This document shows, in pieces, positions 59,554 to 64,000 of a stretch of 64,000 nt of DNA. Position 1 is the stretch's first letter. Each line of letters begins with the position of its first letter. The DNA is from Apostichopus japonicus. Lineage: Eukaryota > Echinodermata > Holothuroidea > Aspidochirotida > Stichopodidae. The stretch lies in the NCBI RefSeq assembly GCF_037975245.1, contig NC_092571.1, positions 18,932,917 through 18,996,916 of the forward strand, in the 5' to 3' direction. Below the pieces are notes generated by a model. It was not told the DNA's origin. It saw only the letters and a program-made list of their open reading frames with translations, and made no database searches. The position numbers and the translations under genes are program-made.

Positions 59554-59624
59554 TGCATTGACGGGGAATCGAACCCCGGTCTCCCGCGTGGCAGGCGAGA
59601 ATTCTACCACTGAACCATCAATGC
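59554..59624 (-). tRNA. trnG-GCC: tRNA-Gly(GCC) copy 15, consensus
   Basis: Full consensus gene with T5 terminator; the rightmost intact copy. The conserved upstream spacer stops shortly after ACCTCATTTCA at about 59657. Confidence 0.95.
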
Positions 59625-59843
59625 AATATATAACTTTGCTCTCTTTTACCTCATTTCATTCCGTTTTTTTTAGACTGTCGGTTATAGGCCTAGCTATTTA
59701 TTGACCGTGAAAACACGAAAAAAAATTATGCATATTTAGTAGTTAGAATTCAACAGAATCAAATGCTGCATGTTCAACAATCGTTTGATACAACATTAAA
59801 AATGTATAACATGTATTATAAACGGTAAAAAGGATTTACGTTT

Positions 59844-59925
59844 TGCATTGGTGGGGGAATTTAACTCCGGTCTCCGGCATGACAAGCGAAAAATTGAAAT
59901 GCTCTGTTCTACCATGTTTTACCTC
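59844..59925 (-). pseudogene. Decayed tRNA-Gly relic, right edge
   Basis: The plus strand reads TGCATTGGTGGGGGAATTTA, then ACTCCGGTCTCCGGCATGAC. This is recognisable as the 3' half of a tRNA-Gly-like gene with many changes; the loop now reads TTGTCAT. The 5' half is disrupted. The AAAAAGGATTTACGTTTTGC flank resembles the array spacer, so this is an old array unit. Confidence 0.6.
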
Positions 59926-61620
59926 CATGGTTCTACACACAATAATCTTACTATTTAATACATTTGGAAAAACATGGAATTGAACGGACTCCTTTTGAAA
60001 ACTTGGTGAAGTCTTTCCTAAATTTTTGCATTGTGTTTTCCAGTCTATTTCCTGTCGTTGATTTACTTGTTTACATTACATAAACAGTGACAAAGTTCTA
60101 TGGAGGTTCCTCCCCTGCCGTTTTCACGGTTTTACCGACTGAAACTAACGCATGATCTATTGAAGCCTATATGTAAGGTCAATGTGATATAGGGATTGAA
60201 AAATTACTAATGCTGGACAACTCGAACGTAGAACTTGACGGCTATTCCAAACGACTGGCTGGAATTTGTTTGGGCCTCAGATGTAAAAGTGGGGAGGTGA
60301 TTACTTTGTACTTGGGAGTGGGAGTGGGAGGGGGGGGGGTGGAAGGCAGAACCAGAATTAAGACTACAATACTATTGTTGACGATAGTTCAACTGAAAAG
60401 CAATAGACACATGAATGTGTATGTTGAGTGAAATGAATGATATTGTTGACATATTCGAGACTATGAATTAAATTGGTTTCTCTGCAGTAACCAACACAAC
60501 ATTGTAACACTAAACATTCATTGAGACACTTATAATCCCTTTACACATCTATTTAGACAATGGGTTGTTGGCGCCCTCACTATGATCATTGCGTTTAGTC
60601 ACTGCTATGATGAATATATTCCTGCATCTGGACGAGCGCCCCTACAAAAAGAACCGCACAATTTCTAAGAGATTTATTTACTGGGCTGTACTGCCATAAA
60701 GTTGTCTATATTGGCCACAAACTTGAGCATGGTAAAAGCTTAGGTAGTGTCATGTACAACAAAAAATAAAAAAATGTAAGTAAACTATTGCGCCACCGCG
60801 ATGTCAAATAACTGTTTCCAACGATATACAATCGAGCCACAGTTTGATCCTTATATTTACACACATGATTAAACATCCTGGGTAAATCAAATACTTATGA
60901 TTACGATGGACCTTGAGGTAAGGTGCACTGTCAAGCTAAAAGAAAGATTAAATTGGAGTAAAATCGACCAGAAAATTAAATAGGTTTCACTAGTTTTAAT
61001 TGACTGTACGTTCGTACTAGTCCTCGGAGTACAAAACTAGTTTCCTACTAAGAACATAAAGTCTTATTTAGATCTGTTGTTGTGTCATAATCTCTGATAT
61101 AACAAATCTGTTTTTTTTTTCTCACTTTTTTTCCCCTCCAGATTTCAAGTTAGCTTAACATTGCGGCACATCATCATGTATACATCAGCTTATCATGTAA
61201 TATGATAAAGCTCCCCCCTCCCCCCATCCTCCCCAGATATGAACGCTCGCTTTTTGCACTCTAACCGGTGGTGGTCGAAACAGTGAAATATAATTATGGG
61301 CATAATTTTAGTCTCGTTAATCTTTAATTAACCTTTCACAAACCTCACTTTTCCAAAATAATTTTGGCCAGTATAATACATATTTCGCTTCCAATCCACT
61401 GTTATCTACGGAGAAAGTCAAGAAGCAGAAGCACATTATCACCCCCAATAAGAGTGCCCTTCATGTTCCCGTTATAATCAAGAAATTTCGTCCCCTATTA
61501 TCACATATTCGAACAAATCATACTACCGTCAGGATTTTGTAGCAACCGCTACTACATGCCAGCTCTTCGAGTGAGTTATATGCATACACTGTCTCTGATC
61601 AGTGGACACACAACAGTATA
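59926..61620. other. Intergenic, no gene recognised
   Basis: AT-rich sequence with a 10-base G run (60330-60339) and a C-rich patch near 61211-61235. No exon, RNA or transposon end is recognised. Confidence 0.6.
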
Positions 61621-61745
61621 AGGGATAAACCAGAAGCAGACATCATGCTCGTTACGTCTCATCCGATCTTCCGGTTCTTACTCTGGTAATACCACTGATC
61701 GCAAAGAAACATCTAAATTTAGGACACATCGTATTGGATGTTTTG
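61621..61745 (+). other. Possible first (non-coding) exon of a divergent gene
   Basis: A less AT-rich stretch ends in TTTTG|GTAAGTTCTG, a near-consensus donor at 61746. It is followed by a TAACGTTAGG/TAGGCCTA-rich zone like the one that follows DVL exon 1. The only short frame inside (ATG at 61644) stops after 14 codons. No protein homology; purely circumstantial. Confidence 0.15.
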
Positions 61746-64000
61746 GTAAGTTCTGTTGTAATAGATTTTACACTTGCTACTTGCTAAGAAACCGTAATCC
61801 ATTTAGTTTTTTGATCGTGATACCAATACAATGAACACTAACGTTACAGCTGTTCCAACTTATGTTTTGGTATAATCTGGTCCTATGCCTAACGCTAACC
61901 TAGGGCTGCTGGCTGCATATACGTTAGTGTGTTGTAATAATGTTCGGAGGCATGCAGATATAACGTTAGGTCAGCATATACAGTAGACTAAATTCTGTGT
62001 TTGGAGAGAAGGTAGGCCTAGGCCTATTTGTGTACATTTATTGCATGACAGGGATATATTATCATTATCTTGCATTGCCCAATACAACCCTATCCTGGCA
62101 GTAATATATGATACAATCTTAAGTCATTAACTAGGCCTGTTGAGAATTGAATAGTCCCTAAATATATATATAGGCCTACCTGGAGATCACAATTATTACT
62201 GGTAGCACTAGCAGCACACCTTATGTGAAACACATGAGATCTACCAACACAGATTAAGTTGAACTGCAATAGTGTATCATTATGTTATTAATTATTTGAA
62301 ACTATATCCCAGGAGTATCTTACATGTTGGACCATTGGGTATGATGGTATATGATAAATTTGCGATAGTAAGGGCAATAATGTTCTGTTCAAGGCTAACA
62401 GTAATGACTATCTCGCTGATTTTGCTCTTTGGTTTATTTATACCCTTCAACTATGTAATTTTAGTTGATGGTTTGAGCAAATTCCGCTGTAAAGAGAGAG
62501 AATTATACTGTCAAACTGCTTAAAGTGGGGAAAAATTCCATGAATTTGTGCATGCATTGAAGTTTACTGTATAATTTGGCTAAAGGTGTGAAATAAATCA
62601 CGAAACCATTACCACATGTGTAGACCAGGGAACTGTGGAAATCTAGACCTTGTTAAGATGGTAATGGATTAAACTCAGAAGAAGCCTTGACAAATTTTAT
62701 TGAAAAGTACTTGCCATTTGGCAACCACCACTAAAAATCTACTCACCAAAATGCAAAATTTACTCCCCACTGTAACTGATGTTCAAGTCTCCATAGTACA
62801 GATCTACAACGTCAATACTTTCTGTAAACTAAGGTTAGGCAGATACTTGGTGCTATGTAATTGCACATTGAAAATTGTATTTTTGTGCAGTATGAAAATG
62901 AAACTTTTCCACCAAAAGTACGTGATGAACAAAGTGAAACATGTCACAGAATCATTAATAAGCAGCTAGGCCTACTGTAGTGTCTCCAAAAACAATCTGC
63001 AAAACTACCTACAAAGTTAGCTCAGCATCTGTAACATTAGGGCTTCTCTAGTACTAGGCATACACTATAATGTAGCTAGGTGTGCACGAGTCCTAAGCAT
63101 ATATCTCACTGCAACTATGGGCCCCTACTCAATTAGTGCAACTTTGTACACTTTCCAATTATTTATCTGGTCTTTTAGCTGCAGGATGTTTCTCGAAAAA
63201 TGTCACTATTACTCCATTACACTGCCTAAATCAAAACCATCTTTTACACAATGAAAATTTAAGGTTCACAAAGCATCTATCTTCCGCTAGCAACCGGTGT
63301 TGAGTGAAAATCCAAACATTCTTTGCAAAAAATCATGGTAGCGATAACAGCATACTTATCTCAAGACTCCCTAAATTGTTGTTATATATTGCAAATAACA
63401 ACCGATGGCATGTAGAAAATGCCTCAAGAAATAATTTAGGAGGTATTTGGCCACCTTAAGTTTATTATTATTCTGTCATGAAACATCTTTTCTTCATGTT
63501 TTTGTGTCAACGAACCCTTGTTAGTGTATGGCACAGTGAATGAAACCTACCCAACTCGGCAGTGCCTCGCTTTGTCAGCGAAATTGTTTTACCAAAATGA
63601 CAGATTATTGTGGATTTGATTTTCTGCAAACATTAACTCTACTAATGGGGTCTTGTGTCATTAACTTATGAATTTTAATTTGTGAAACTAGGAATAAAGT
63701 GTTTTTTTTACAACTTGTTAAAGTTTTGTTTAAAGTAGTAATTTAATGCTCTTATTGTTTAACTTCAGATGGGGATGTCTGCATGCTTATTGTTAGTTGT
63801 CTACTTGGGCTGCTAGTACTATACCCTACTGTGTAGGGGTTGCCTGCGCATAACCATGTTGTCATGATATCGATGTTCAATTAACTTTTTAATTGGTTGA
63901 GTAATTAATATGTAAAACACAACATTTATGAATGCCTTTAAAACACATTACGTACTTCATAAGCTTAAATTGTTATATTAGATTTTAAATGATGTAATCG
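61746..64000. other. Intergenic or intronic, no gene recognised
   Basis: Contains patches of GCCTAGGC/TAGGCCTA and AACGTTA motifs (61850-62180, 62960-63110). Short open frames at 62272-62523 and 62700-62969 have no recognisable domain. Confidence 0.55.

Larger units (their letters stand above)
57087..59624 (-). repeat. Tandem tRNA-Gly(GCC) gene array, period about 176 bp
   Basis: Fourteen head-to-tail units plus one split unit at the left, all on the minus strand. Each has a 70-71-base tRNA gene and a spacer of about 104 bases. Spacers are almost identical (CCGGTATTCGAGATTAAAAC is constant). Upstream of each tRNA 5' end is a TATATA-like element. In most units a T5 run lies about 20 bases beyond the 3' end and would end Pol III transcription. 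Copies 2+3 and 4+5 form a 350-bp two-unit duplication. The near identity points to recent amplification or ongoing homogenisation. Confidence 0.95.

Noticed and set aside
57087-59624. CRISPR-like regular direct repeats
   Set aside because: The repeats are complete tRNA-Gly genes with conserved, not unique, spacers, in a eukaryotic context.
59844-59925. tRNA-Asp, suggested by a GTC-like loop
   Set aside because: The acceptor end and flanks match the tRNA-Gly array, the 5' half is disrupted, and the loop change is best explained by decay.
62272-62969. 83- and 89-codon plus-strand ORFs
   Set aside because: No domain, no splice or start context, and lengths within chance for AT-rich DNA.

Overview
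This is an AT-rich metazoan nuclear window dominated by one large, intron-rich gene on the minus strand: a Dishevelled (DVL/dsh) orthologue. It starts at the ATG at 49146-49144 and runs leftwards off the window edge. Ten coding exons (about 306 residues) are present. They encode the whole DIX domain, the Ser/Thr-rich and basic linker, and nearly all of the PDZ domain. The last PDZ strand, the DEP domain and the C-terminus lie beyond position 1. All exon phases join cleanly. The sequence resembles deuterostome DVL, with motifs such as [16 protein letters not shown]-like, [11 protein letters not shown] and [11 protein letters not shown]. This, together with TAGGCCTA- and TAACGTTA-rich patches and GACCTTTGACC-bearing repeats, suggests a marine invertebrate deuterostome. 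An echinoderm is my best guess, but the species cannot be fixed from the sequence alone.

Layout. 1-2282 is DVL intron 10, holding a 24-bp minisatellite split by a 1.67-kb hAT-like element with an exact 8-bp target duplication. 2283-6448 carries exons 10 to 6, plus a candidate 20-codon cassette exon (4466-4525) that would insert residues just before the PDZ carboxylate-binding loop. Exon 5 is at 9661-9778. A 23.5-kb intron 4 follows, with minisatellites of 43, 21 and 28 bp and no recognisable nested gene. Exons 4, 3, 2 and 1 are at 33257, 37412, 43697 and 48986. Intron 1 contains a TA-flanked foldback element and a 388-bp hAT-like MITE. Upstream of the gene are decayed pieces of an L2/CR1-type non-LTR retrotransposon, an RT C-terminal part and an endonuclease part.

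From about 52.1 to 59.9 kb there is a tandem array of tRNA-Gly(GCC) genes, all on the minus strand, with a period near 176 bp: fourteen uninterrupted units plus decayed edge units. A 4.77-kb hAT-like composite, itself carrying a nested 892-bp hAT-like element and a 445-bp tandem repeat rich in AGGTCA half-sites, has inserted into the acceptor-stem region of the leftmost array gene and split it. 59.9-64 kb has no gene I can support, apart from a weak hint of a divergent promoter or first exon near 61.6-61.75 kb.

The two functional components are unrelated. DVL is a Pol II gene for the cytoplasmic Wnt/planar-polarity scaffold. The tRNA array is a Pol III block about 3-10 kb upstream of it, transcribed in the same direction. 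Most of the remaining sequence is intron or repeat.
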